A DNA stretch of 64,000 nucleotides from Rhizobium leguminosarum (lineage in GTDB: Bacteria; Pseudomonadota; Alphaproteobacteria; Rhizobiales; Rhizobiaceae), in assembly GCF_017876795.1 (NCBI RefSeq), contig NZ_JAGIOR010000005.1, positions 141,425-205,424 of the forward strand. The letters are read 5' to 3'. Positions 42,094 through 51,016 of the stretch are shown piece after piece; the stretch's first letter is position 1, and every line of letters begins with the position of its first letter. The position numbers and the translations under genes were made by a program. A model generated the notes under the pieces. That model was not told where the DNA came from and searched no databases. It worked only from the letters and a program-made list of their open reading frames with translations.

Positions 42094-45051
42094 TCAGGAT
42101 GGTGCCAACCTGATCGGCAGGAAGCCTTCTTGATCGACCTCCAAGGTGTCAGACCACACATAATCGCCGGTTATATTGATATGATCCCAGCCCAACGGCG
42201 ACAGTTTTGAGATGATCTTCTCATCGAATGGCCTGCCTTGCCGGCGCATGGCCTCCGTGATCCGTCCGAGATAGCGGCAATTGAAGAGAACGATGGCGGC
42301 CGTGACGAGATTGAGGGCTGCAGCCCGGCCCGCCTGATTTTCATGGCTACGGTCTCGAAAGCGCCCCAAACGATGGAAGGCGACGGCGCGGGCAAGGGTG
42401 TTTCGTGCTTCGCCCTTGTTCAGTTCTGCGGTGACGAGTTGCCGGAGAGCGGGATCCTCAAACCACCGTAAGGTGAAGAGGGTGCGCTCGATGCGCCCTA
42501 TTTCGCGCAAGCCGGCGGCCAGACTGTTTTGCTGCCGGTAGGCGGATAGCTTCTTCAGGATAAGGGAAGGCGTGACCACCTTGTCGGCGAGCGCCCGGAT
42601 TACCTTGCCGATTTCATCGGCATGCCCCAGGATCAGGTTGGCGTCGAGACGGTGTCCGAACAGAGGTGCCAGACGACCGTATCTTGTTTTCGGTTCGAAG
42701 GCATAGAGTTTGCGGTCCGACAGGCGCGGAATTCGAGGTTCGAAGGAGCGGCCCAGCAGTGCTGCGATGGCAAAGACGATATCGGAAACGCCGCCACCAT
42801 CAACATGCAACGCCCCGATGTCGACATTGCTTTCGTGGCCGAGAATGCCATCCAATGCATGGATGGCTTCACCGGCGGTGCCAGCGATAACCTTCTGATG
42901 AAGCGGCGCGTATCGATCGGTGATCGTGGTGTAGATTTTCACGATCGGATCACGGCCATAGTGTCCATTGATTGCGCCGCCAGCTTCGCCCGGACCACCG
43001 AGATAAAAGGCTTGCCCATCGGCGGAAGCACGCCAGCCTTCGCCAAACCAGACCGACAGCGGCTCGGCATGAATTGCATCGGTCACACTCGCCAACGCGG
43101 CTCGGTAGGTGTCCTCACGCATGTGCCATGTCTGCATACGCAGCAAGGCTCGCCGGGTCACCGTACCGCACATCTCGGCCATTCGTGACAGGCCGAGATT
43201 GGTCGCTTCGGCGATCAATGCGGCCATGAAGGCGCGCTGATCCACAGGTGGCAATCCGGTGGAGACATGGGAGAAATGCTCGGTGAAGTCGGTCCAGTGG
43301 TTGACCTGATCGAGCAGGTCGGTAATCCGCACCCGCGGCATCATGGAGTATAACCTCGCCGTGACGGTACGGGTTTGTTCCTGTTCGTTGTCGCCTCTTG
43401 GTCCCTTGGGGAAGCGGAGCTTTCCATCGGCGAATATCGCTGCATCCTTGCCAGACAGGTGACGTTCCGTGCTCAGAAGAGCAGCATCGAGCGCAGCCAT
43501 TCGGACTGCAACATAATCTTCGGCATTGAAAGCGTGAACCAGAGCGACCGTTTGCACCTGAGTTGCCGGCGAAGCGGGTGCGAGGAGCTTTTCGAGCGGA
43601 CGGTGAATTCGCGATGTCTCAACCCACACGCCGCCGCTTGCAAGCGCATTGGCCAGGATGAAGTAGGTGGCCAGTTCGTAATAGGAGCGGTTAATGGAAT
43701 TGTCGGTAAAGACATGTCGGGACCAGCGCCGCTCAAGATGGCCGAGCGGAACGTCGGCAGGTAGCGGTTTACGACGGTCACCACCAATCCCGCCCAACAC
43801 CGCGATTGCGGCAAGAAGCGGCTGCACGGCGCTACCGCCTTCAAACGCAAAGCTGCTCAGGAACCGGGCGCCGATTTTCTTGAACACGTGGTATTCGGGT
43901 GCAAGCTCGCTGAGCACGTCCGATCTTCCTGGGCGAAGTGTTCGCCGGATGATAGCCGCATCATCTGCGATGGTTTCCAAGGGCGCGATCGCAGTGACGG
44001 CGGCCGTGACATCGGCTTCGGCTCGCACGGCAGTCACCACAGCTTCAAGCACCTTGGCGATCCGAAGAAGCCGGACACGCCCATGTTCCGCAGATGCGGC
44101 GATCGTTTCCTCAAGCCGCTTTCTGGCGCGCAGGTTGGCACGCCCAACGAGCGACTGGAACATCGACAACGCTGCATCGGTCAACGTAATCGCCAACTCG
44201 CTCAAGGTCGCTATCATGATCGCATGTCGGCGTGGTGCGTTCATCTGCTGGAACGCTTGCGCGGTATAGAGGCTTCCTTCTTTGGCCATTTGCGCCATGC
44301 GTTGATTGAGGTGGAACGGCAAGCGTCCCGGTACATCGCCAACGATGCTACGAACAAGCTCGAGCTTGTCGAGAATCTCGGCAAGCGATCGTGCACTTGC
44401 GCCTCCAGCCGGTGCACGCAGCCACGACAAGCGACTTTGCTGGCGATGAACCTTGGCGGATAAAAGCACGTCCATCTGATCGCATTGTGGTGGTGATAGA
44501 AGGCCGCAGACCTCGGCAATCGCCGCGAGGTCAGCAGAGTGCATCGCTGCAGCGGCTAAACGTTCGACGACGCTGATACCAGGGATGATGATCCTTCCAG
44601 CCCGCATCCATTCAATCAGACGATCGAGAAGCACCCGGCCATCGGTCAAGCCGACGGCTTCGTTTTGAGCCCAGGCGGCAAGTTCGACCCGCAATGGTTG
44701 GCTCAAATCGCGGAAACCGTGGCGCTCTTTGATCGTGGTCAACTGTTCGTATCGCGTTGCGTCGCGGCGGGCAAACAGCGCGATGACATCAGCGTCGGCC
44801 TGAACCTGGTCGGCAATATGATCAAGCATGATACCTGGCAGCAACTCGCCGCGGCTGAGATATCGGCCAGGGAACCGCAGGCAGCAGAGTTGGAGCGCAT
44901 AGCTCAGCCGGGTCTCCGGCGTCCGGCATTGATCCACGGCGGCAAGGTCGTCGGAGCTGAGCGTATAGAGACGCAAGATCTCGGCTTCCGTGTCCGGCAA
45001 TCTCAGCAGTGAACCCCTCTGTTTCCTGGTCATGGAAATTCGCGGCGGCAT
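42094..45051 (-). CDS. tnpA: Tn3-family transposase TnpA (element 2)
   Basis: A 985-residue transposase from ATG 45051 (MPPRISMTRKQRG; an ATG at 45066 is also in frame). Core at FGEGWRASADGQAFYLGGPG (first Asp), ALHVDGGGVSDIVFAIAALL (second Asp), and RFRDRSHENQAGRAAALNLV. Distantly related to the transposase of element 1; the two elements have different ends. Confidence 0.94.
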   Translation of the reverse strand: MPPRISMTRKQRGSLLRLPDTEAEILRLYTLSSDDLAAVDQCRTPETRLSYALQLCCLRFPGRYLSRGELLPGIMLDHIADQVQADADVIALFARRDATRYEQLTTIKERHGFRDLSQPLRVELAAWAQNEAVGLTDGRVLLDRLIEWMRAGRIIIPGISVVERLAAAAMHSADLAAIAEVCGLLSPPQCDQMDVLLSAKVHRQQSRLSWLRAPAGGASARSLAEILDKLELVRSIVGDVPGRLPFHLNQRMAQMAKEGSLYTAQAFQQMNAPRRHAIMIATLSELAITLTDAALSMFQSLVGRANLRARKRLEETIAASAEHGRVRLLRIAKVLEAVVTAVRAEADVTAAVTAIAPLETIADDAAIIRRTLRPGRSDVLSELAPEYHVFKKIGARFLSSFAFEGGSAVQPLLAAIAVLGGIGGDRRKPLPADVPLGHLERRWSRHVFTDNSINRSYYELATYFILANALASGGVWVETSRIHRPLEKLLAPASPATQVQTVALVHAFNAEDYVAVRMAALDAALLSTERHLSGKDAAIFADGKLRFPKGPRGDNEQEQTRTVTARLYSMMPRVRITDLLDQVNHWTDFTEHFSHVSTGLPPVDQRAFMAALIAEATNLGLSRMAEMCGTVTRRALLRMQTWHMREDTYRAALASVTDAIHAEPLSVWFGEGWRASADGQAFYLGGPGEAGGAINGHYGRDPIVKIYTTITDRYAPLHQKVIAGTAGEAIHALDGILGHESNVDIGALHVDGGGVSDIVFAIAALLGRSFEPRIPRLSDRKLYAFEPKTRYGRLAPLFGHRLDANLILGHADEIGKVIRALADKVVTPSLILKKLSAYRQQNSLAAGLREIGRIERTLFTLRWFEDPALRQLVTAELNKGEARNTLARAVAFHRLGRFRDRSHENQAGRAAALNLVTAAIVLFNCRYLGRITEAMRRQGRPFDEKIISKLSPLGWDHINITGDYVWSDTLEVDQEGFLPIRLAPS

Positions 45052-45179
45052 TCCATATCCTTTCAAAAATTACTTGCCTTACGAGACAATATTGAAACAG
45101 GATTGTGAAAGGAATTTCATCCTGATTTGTCAGGGGGATCGGCGAAGTTCCGCAAACGACCGTTTATGAAAGGACCTCG
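45052..45179. promoter_or_regulatory. tnpA-tnpR divergent region, expected res site
   Basis: Short AT-rich gap between divergent tnpA and tnpR, where res subsites and both promoters lie in Tn3-type elements. Inverted sequence patterns were not resolved in detail. Confidence 0.45.
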
Positions 45180-45770
45180 ATGCTGATCGGCTACGCCCGG
45201 GTGAGCAAGGGAGACGAGCAATCGAACAAGGCCCAGGCCCGTGCCCTGTCCGAAGCTGGCTGCAAGCGCGTGTTCGAAGAAAAGGCGTCCGGCGGGCGTT
45301 GGGACCGGCCCGAATTGCACCGCATGCTCGATCAACTGCGCGATGGCGACACCGTCGTTGTCTGGAAGCTCGATCGCCTGTCACGTTCGCTGAAGGATGT
45401 CCTGCATCTGATGGATCGGATTGCCAGTGCGGGCGCCGGGTTTCGGTCCCTCACCGAGGCTATCGACACGACAACGGCGGCAGGGCGACTGATGATGCAA
45501 ATGGTGGGATCCTTTGCGGAATTCGAACGCGCCATGATCCGGGAGAGGACCACGACGGGCCTTGCTCAGGCACGTGCCGAAGGCCGAATTGGGGGACGCC
45601 GTAAGAAGCTCGACCCGAAGAAACGTCGGGAAATCGCCGAGAGCGTCTTGTCAGGCCGCAAAAGCGGAGCCGAAATGGCGAGACTTTACGATATCAGCGA
45701 ACCGACGGTTTCGCGCATCGTCGCTGAACATCGCCAGAATACGGAGACCTTCCATGCCGACCAGCCATGA
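45180..45770 (+). CDS. tnpR: Tn3 resolvase TnpR (element 2)
   Basis: A 196-residue serine recombinase: MLIGYARVSKGDEQSNKAQA (catalytic Ser in RVS), VVWKLDRLSRSLKDVLHLMD, FRSLTEAIDTTTAAG, C-terminal helix-turn-helix KSGAEMARLYDISEPTVSRI. GAAAGGA is upstream. Resolves cointegrates. Confidence 0.94.
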   Translation: MLIGYARVSKGDEQSNKAQARALSEAGCKRVFEEKASGGRWDRPELHRMLDQLRDGDTVVVWKLDRLSRSLKDVLHLMDRIASAGAGFRSLTEAIDTTTAAGRLMMQMVGSFAEFERAMIRERTTTGLAQARAEGRIGGRRKKLDPKKRREIAESVLSGRKSGAEMARLYDISEPTVSRIVAEHRQNTETFHADQP

Positions 45771-47103
45771 CCTGAAAGGTCTGATGAAGTTCCTCGCGCG
45801 GGAAGAATGGCGCGAATGCTTCGATGAAGTGTTTTACGACCATTTCGGGCCGGTCCTGGATGCTGGCGACATGGACTTCGAGGACATTGCCGAGACCCTC
45901 GGCGAGGTTTGGGCTATGACGCTCTGGGGTTGCGCCTTCGAAGATTTCCTGACCCAAGACTTCGAGGTCGAGGGCGGCAACATCGTCGACGAATATCTCA
46001 AACGTCGCGGCTGGAAGGAAAATGCCCAGGCAAAAACCTATATGAAGGCGCTGCGTACTTCCGTCATGAGCCTTTACGAGGTCAGTGAGATCATGCCGGG
46101 TAAGTCGCTCGTTGCTCGCGACCTTGTTCGCGGTGGCGACCCGATCGCGGTCAGTGAGGGAACAGCAACCAAAACGCTTAAGCAATGGGACCGGATTGCC
46201 GCCCGAATTGTGCCCGTCATGGGCAAAAATGTCTTCGCCGGAGGCCTTTTGCCGTTCACGCCGCAGGCCACCGATGCGCTGTTCGACGGCCTGCGACAGA
46301 TGTTCGGCAAAAAGAATGCAAAGAAGCTGCCGGTCATCAGGGACGAGGAGCTTCAGGTGGCGGCCTCCATGTTCACACTTTCATGGCTGTTCGATACGCT
46401 TGAGCGGGCCATGGGGCTGCCAGCGATCCAGAACGGTGATGGGGATGAACTCGTTTTCCACGACGTCAGGTTTCCGCTCGCCTCCGGAGTTTCCCAGAAG
46501 GATATTGCCGCACGGGTGGGCAATATTCCCAGCATGTCGCAGGAAAACGCAAAATTCTGGAATTGGCTTGAGCAAAAGCCGAAGCATGGGGCCCGCAAGC
46601 GCAGTGCCCCGTCCTTTGAAACCACGATGGACAACGGCGCGCGGGTCCTGGGAAATATTGAATTGAAGGGGAAATTCCTGCACCTGGCGACGAACTCGGC
46701 GGCGCGCGCGCAAGATGGAACGACGTTAATCCAGCAGGCTCTCGGCGATCTCGTCCGCGTGCCCCTTACCGAAATCCGCACCGTCGAACAGATGATGGCC
46801 AACCGGCCGGCCCGCGAAAAGGAAGATCCCGGGTCTGAAATCCCGCCCGAAATTGCCGAGCAGGTCGTTCACCAGTTCATGGACCGGCAATATCGTGAAA
46901 CTCTTGATCAGCCGGTCGGCATGCTCGACAACAAGACGCCGCGTCAGGCCGCAAAATCGGCCACTGGCCGACAGAAGGTCGCTGAATGGCTCAAATACCT
47001 TGAAAACCAATCTTTACGGCAGCCAAACCCGGCAGATCCCATGGCGACATATAGTTTCGAGTGGATGTGGCACGAACTTGGGGTCATCGACCTGCGCCAA
47101 TAA
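45754..47103 (+). CDS. Tn3 passenger protein of unknown function
   Basis: A 449-residue protein. Its ATG (MPTSHDLKGLMKFLAREEW) overlaps the end of tnpR by 17 bases, so it is probably translated with the resolvase. No signal or membrane segment. The last 100 residues contain LDQPVGMLDNKTPRQAAKSA then GRQKVAEWLKYLENQ, a pattern seen at the C-terminus of some SEC-C or MbcA/ParS-like antitoxin-domain proteins. The N-terminal 340 residues are not recognised. It ends four bases before the right inverted repeat. Confidence 0.72.
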   Translation: MPTSHDLKGLMKFLAREEWRECFDEVFYDHFGPVLDAGDMDFEDIAETLGEVWAMTLWGCAFEDFLTQDFEVEGGNIVDEYLKRRGWKENAQAKTYMKALRTSVMSLYEVSEIMPGKSLVARDLVRGGDPIAVSEGTATKTLKQWDRIAARIVPVMGKNVFAGGLLPFTPQATDALFDGLRQMFGKKNAKKLPVIRDEELQVAASMFTLSWLFDTLERAMGLPAIQNGDGDELVFHDVRFPLASGVSQKDIAARVGNIPSMSQENAKFWNWLEQKPKHGARKRSAPSFETTMDNGARVLGNIELKGKFLHLATNSAARAQDGTTLIQQALGDLVRVPLTEIRTVEQMMANRPAREKEDPGSEIPPEIAEQVVHQFMDRQYRETLDQPVGMLDNKTPRQAAKSATGRQKVAEWLKYLENQSLRQPNPADPMATYSFEWMWHELGVIDLRQ

Positions 47104-47106
47104 ACG

Positions 47107-47143
47107 CTACCGTATATCCGTGTCCCAATAATGTACTGAGGCC
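47107..47143. repeat. Right inverted repeat of Tn3 element 2
   Basis: 37 bp, reverse-complementary to 42045-42081 with a few mismatches. Confidence 0.88.
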
Positions 47144-47145
47144 TG

Positions 47146-47238
47146 GATGGGATCGAAGTGGCCCACATGATCCGCAAGCACCAATTTTCACACAGTGGCC
47201 AATCCGCATTTCAGCAATTTGCGGCACTCGCTGCATAA
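47146..47238 (+). pseudogene. IS6/IS26-like transposase C-terminal remnant
   Basis: Directly after the transposon end: DGIEVAHMIRKHQFSHSGQS then AFQQFAALAA and stop, a typical tail of DDE IS6-like transposases. The upstream part has been lost to the transposon insertion. Confidence 0.65.
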
Positions 47239-47640
47239 CTGTGTCCAGCGATAGTGGCTTCTGCGACCCTTTCAAAAGTTTGCGACAGAGCCAGCTCGAC
47301 TACGACCAGGCTCGGGCGATCTATGCCAGCGCGCTTTCGGGCCGCGGCCCGGTCGCAGGCGAGTGAGCCCGCCATGACCCCGAGCTCGGACGACCAACCC
47401 GAATCTCCACAATCAACTTACGACATCGTTGGGACCTTGTCGGCTTCGCGACAAGCATTCTTCATCGCCCAATCGCATATTTTTACTCCACATAACTGGA
47501 ATCGCAGCGAATTATTGTTTTGTCAGCTCATCGGCCGGCTTGGCACGAATCTTGATAGCTATTGCGAGGCAGCGGAACGGCCTCCGCATCCGCGTTGCGG
47601 GATAACCGCATTGCTTCGAACATAAGAAGGAACACCATGC
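47239..47640. other. Region with coding remnants, no intact gene
   Basis: A plus-strand stretch near 47280-47366 reads SLRQSQLDYDQARAIYASAL then SGRGPVAGE and stop, probably a C-terminal leftover. The rest carries the leader of the CoA-transferase fragment, with AGAAGGAA at 47624-47631. Confidence 0.4.
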
Positions 47641-48150
47641 ATGGGCGGAATTGACAAATCCACTACCAAGATTGTCTCCGGCGCCAAAGCCGTCTCGCTC
47701 ATCCGTTCGGGCGATACGGTCGCCTTTTCCGGCTTCGTTGGCACCTGTACGCCCGAGGAGGTGATCTGCGACATCGAGAAGCGTTTCCTCGAAACGGGCG
47801 AGCCGAGCAACCTCACCCTCATGTTTGCCGCCGCCCCGGGGGACGACAAAGACAGGGGCCTCAACCGCCTGGCGCATGATGGGCTGGTGAAGCGCCTCAT
47901 CGGCGGGCACTACCGTCTAGTGCCGAAGCTGGCGCAACTGGCGACCAGCGGCAAGTGCGAGGCCTACAATCTGCCGCTCGGGATCATTTCCCATCTCTTC
48001 CGCGAAATCGCTGGGGGCAAGCCCGGGGTGATCTCGAAAGTCGGGCTTGGGACCTCCGTCGACCCGCGCAACGGCGGCGGCAAGCTCAATTCCAACACGA
48101 CGGAAGACCTCGTCATGCCGATAGAGATCGACGGCAAGCCGTATATAGGA
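47641..48150 (+). pseudogene. Acyl-CoA:acetate/3-ketoacid CoA-transferase, truncated
   Basis: About 170 residues matching the N-terminal domain of YdiF/FadX-type CoA-transferases: AVSLIRSGDTVAFSGFVGTC, TLMFAAAPGDDKDRGLNRLA, LVKRLIGGHYRLVPKLAQLA, GLGTSVDPRNGGGKLN. Homology stops at DGKPY near 48150, where unrelated sequence begins; a full protein has about 530 residues. The catalytic glutamate of the family lies in the missing part. Confidence 0.82.
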
Positions 48151-48208
48151 CCTAATAGAACGGGACCATCCGATCGTTATGTTCATTATGCCTGAGATGG
48201 AGACGATA

Positions 48209-49042
48209 ATGAATTCGATTGATTCCGCAGTGGATTACTTCGGGGAAATTCGCCACCGGCATCTGCCCACCGTCAACGAAATGCTGAAGGCCAGCGCTCC
48301 TAGCGAACCAAAGGATCCGCAAACCGCTTTCAATACCACCAACAATGGCCTGATTTCGGTCATCCTTGCCCAGCCCAAGGTGCCGGACTCCGTCCAGGAG
48401 GAGTTGGACGTTCAGCGTCAAAACCTCATCGACCTGACAGGGGTTGCATCGGCCTTCGTCCGCAAGGCTGCAGACAAAGCCAACGATCCCAACAAGGTCT
48501 ATGACACCATGCTGTGGCAGAGCGTCTTTAATCATCTGCCGCTGATGGGGCCAAGCCAGTTCGTCAAGCAGACGATGACCCAGAACATCAAGGGGGTGGA
48601 ACTGGCCGGCAAATTCATCTCGACGATTCTCGGCGTCGCAACCGCTGGCGGACCAGCATTGGCTTCCTTTGCGCAATTCATCTCAGGTCTGGGCGATTCC
48701 ATACGTACGGGGATCCAGACCGGTACGAAATCTTATAGCGTTGGCACGATCTCCATCGTGCTCGAGGGCCAGCAAGTGGGCAACGAGATCAAGATCAATC
48801 CCTGGCTGAAGGGATACTTCATCGATTTTACCCAGGATGAGAAGAAGATCTACTCATCGTGTGGATCGGCCGAGAGCTTCTCGATGTCGTTCAGCTATCG
48901 CGTCGCAACCTCCCTGTTCAATTATGGCGCTCTCGCAAATGCGGAGGTAAAGAAAACATACGACGCCTTCATCTCGGGTATCCAGATCGACGACATCGAG
49001 TCGGCTACCAACTTCTTCGACGGCAAGTTCGATACGAACTGA
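48209..49042 (+). CDS. Unknown cassette gene 1
   Basis: A 277-residue protein from ATG 48209 (GATGGAGA upstream). The middle has a hydrophobic, Gly/Ala-rich stretch (KFISTILGVATAGGPALASF, AQFISGLGDSIRTGIQTGTK) flanked by predicted helices; the C-terminal 110 residues appear strand-rich (YSVGTISIVLEGQQVGNEIK, ESFSMSFSYRVATSLFNYGA). The layout of a helical hydrophobic core plus beta-rich tail would suit a membrane-active or secreted effector, but there is no signal peptide and I recognise no family. First of three same-strand genes with similar ribosome sites. Confidence 0.7.
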   Translation: MNSIDSAVDYFGEIRHRHLPTVNEMLKASAPSEPKDPQTAFNTTNNGLISVILAQPKVPDSVQEELDVQRQNLIDLTGVASAFVRKAADKANDPNKVYDTMLWQSVFNHLPLMGPSQFVKQTMTQNIKGVELAGKFISTILGVATAGGPALASFAQFISGLGDSIRTGIQTGTKSYSVGTISIVLEGQQVGNEIKINPWLKGYFIDFTQDEKKIYSSCGSAESFSMSFSYRVATSLFNYGALANAEVKKTYDAFISGIQIDDIESATNFFDGKFDTN

Positions 49043-49094
49043 TCCGGCAGTGCCGCTGCTTGGCGGCGGCACATCAACCTCAGGAGAAGCTTCG

Positions 49095-49721
49095 ATGGAT
49101 AGCTGCGTGTTACTGGATTTTGTTGATCCGAACACAGATCAAAGCGTCACAGGTTCTGTCACGCCAAGCTCTGTGCTCGACACAATCGCCGATGTCGTGG
49201 GCCGCTACGTTGCCAGTCAAGCAAGCATGGCAACGGCCAGAGCCTGGGCGACAGGGCTTAATCATGTGCCGTTTCTTACGCCTGCAGGTCAACTCGAACG
49301 AACGCAGACGGTCACGAGGCCAGAGCGGGATGTCGGCTATACAGCTATCGTGACAGGTCTGGTCCTAAAGCTTGTGCCTGAGGCAAAGCAGATTATCGAT
49401 GATGATGTCGCTCTGCAAAAACGCCTGTTTGGGATCAGCAGCGGAATGCGCCAGAGCCTCATGACTTCGGCGACAGTCAGCTTGCTATTCGTATTGATGA
49501 CGGCTCTGCCCGGCGACAACGGCAACGCCCCTGTCGTGAAGGTTTATCTGGTCGATCGTCTCATCACGACAATACAAACCTCTGACCTACAGTCCCATGG
49601 CCAGTTAAACCTGGCGGATGTCATTTCCGCGTACACGTTCGACTTCGCACGGATGGCGGATGCGGCAGACCTGGCGGCTTGGCAGAGATTTGTTTCCAAG
49701 ACAAAGACTGCGGGAAAGTGA
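49095..49721 (+). CDS. Unknown cassette gene 2
   Basis: A 208-residue protein, start MDSCVLLDFVDPNTDQSVTG, preceded by AGGAGAAGCTTCG. Mostly helical; one hydrophobic segment (TSATVSLLFVLMTALPGDNG) and a strand-like VVKVYLVDRLITTIQTSD. No known motif. Starts 52 bases after gene 1 and ends 87 bases before gene 3. Confidence 0.7.
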   Translation: MDSCVLLDFVDPNTDQSVTGSVTPSSVLDTIADVVGRYVASQASMATARAWATGLNHVPFLTPAGQLERTQTVTRPERDVGYTAIVTGLVLKLVPEAKQIIDDDVALQKRLFGISSGMRQSLMTSATVSLLFVLMTALPGDNGNAPVVKVYLVDRLITTIQTSDLQSHGQLNLADVISAYTFDFARMADAADLAAWQRFVSKTKTAGK

Positions 49722-49808
49722 CACCTCAGTGCTCCCCGCAGTACCAACTGCAAAACATGCGCTAGTCAACACAACCTCGTTAGCGCTCGTCTTGAAAGGA
49801 GACCTTCG

Positions 49809-50288
49809 ATGTCCAACTATGTACTCGTTTGCCACGGTAATATCCGCGAATTCGGAAGTTTTCACCTGGCTGCAAAGCAAGAGGTTCAATACCGCGGCAA
49901 TTTCGGAGCGAAACTCGGCTACATGACAGCATTGGCTGTCTGGAAAGCTTTGAAATCAGATCCAACATTGGATGACAAAAGCCTCGGCAAGGCGATCCAG
50001 AACTACCATCCTGAGCCAGTTCTGGCCGGGCCGAACTCATTCGCTCCGGATATTAATCTGGAGGGCGACGACAATCGTTTCCTCTTCCTCATCAATATGA
50101 ACACTCGCAATTATATCCTGCTGAAAGGTGACTGGAAAATCAAGCTGAGCAGTCTTGTCGATATATTAGGAAACCAAGGCACAAGCGGCTTTTGGCTCAA
50201 TCTGCTCTGCTGCACGGAAATCCCGGAGTCCGGAATTGAGATGCCATCGGGCGCGCACTTAGTGTCTTCGTTCGAGAAGATCCTCTGA
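49809..50288 (+). CDS. Unknown cassette gene 3
   Basis: A 159-residue protein, MSNYVLVCHGNIREFGSFHL, preceded by AAAGGAGACCTTCG. Contains an early Cys-His-Gly (CHG), a central FLFLINMNTRNYILLKGDWK and a late GFWLNLLCCTEIPES. The spacing of an N-terminal HG and a C-terminal Cys pair recalls protease-like Stv or CHAT-type folds, but I cannot confirm that. Leader sequence before its ATG closely resembles that of gene 2. Confidence 0.68.
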   Translation: MSNYVLVCHGNIREFGSFHLAAKQEVQYRGNFGAKLGYMTALAVWKALKSDPTLDDKSLGKAIQNYHPEPVLAGPNSFAPDINLEGDDNRFLFLINMNTRNYILLKGDWKIKLSSLVDILGNQGTSGFWLNLLCCTEIPESGIEMPSGAHLVSSFEKIL

Positions 50289-50650
50289 AAAACGCCTAAG
50301 GCGCCGAGAGCTTATGTTATTCGGAAGCCTTGCACGTTGCAAATGCGTGTGCCTGTAATCTCTCCAATATATGGCGCGAGGTGGCGCAGCACGCGCCAAG
50401 GTTCGGTGATGATTCTCGCTGGCTCGGCTTCAGGACTTCTAAAGGCGGACCCATGCATTGAATTGCTGAGCGTTAGCACGCCAGTTCGCTTCAGTCACGC
50501 GCTCTACCTCGCGAGCGGTTACACCAATGACGGCCAGGCTCCGGTAGAGGTCTGACGGACCATATTCCACACAAGCCGGCTTGCCGTTTCGGCGCATGCT
50601 GCTTATGACGGGCCCTCGAGCTTCGCCAGCTGCCGTGGGAGGGCCGCGTG
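50289..50650. other. Intergenic, no gene seen
   Basis: About 360 bases between the unknown cassette and the next small gene. No coding potential recognised. Confidence 0.4.
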
Positions 50651-51016
50651 ATGTCCGGTTCCGCAAAACACGCCGCACAGCTCACCCGCATCGAAGCGGC
50701 GCGGCGGCAGACGCAGCATCAGCTCGATCTGATCGACCGGCAAGTCACACGCCGAATGAGCATGCTCATTCTGTTGCTCGGCCGGCGTCAGCCGGGCTAC
50801 CGCCGCGGAAAGGCGCCGGGTTCAGGCGCTTTCCTTGAACGCTATCGGGCGAACCTGGCGGCGCTGACCGCCGAGCGCTAGCCGGAGGTCGATGCGCTTA
50901 CACGCAAACTTGCCCGGCAGGACGCCGTCATCGCGGCGATGCGGGTGCGCTGTCGGCGGCCCATGCATCCGGTAAGGTGTGGGAGTGCCGTCTCAAGAGA
51001 AAGTGAACGCCCATGA
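50651..51016 (+). pseudogene. Small plasmid protein interrupted by in-frame UAG
   Basis: Begins MSGSAKHAAQLTRIEAARRQ and is helical and basic (RRMSMLILLLGRRQPGYRRG). After 76 residues a TAG stop occurs at 50879-50881, but the same frame continues as PEVDALTRKLARQDAVIAAM to a TGA at 51014-51016 that overlaps the next gene's ATG in the usual ATGA fashion. The overlap suggests the original gene ran to 51016 and the TAG is a nonsense mutation. Confidence 0.6.

Larger units (their letters stand above)
42045..47143. mobile_element. Tn3-family transposon 2 with passenger gene
   Basis: Ends are 37-bp inverted repeats, GGCC(C/T)CAGTACATTATTG to ATATACGGTAG (42045-42081 and 47107-47143, a few mismatches). 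Contains tnpA (minus), tnpR (plus) and a passenger gene overlapping tnpR (plus). Flanking 5-mers (CTGTT, TGGAT) differ, so no target duplication remains. Confidence 0.88.

Noticed and set aside
47374..47625. Plus-strand ORF starting MTPSSDDQPESPQST
   Set aside because: No ribosome site, no family resemblance, and it lies between transposon debris and the CoA-transferase leader.
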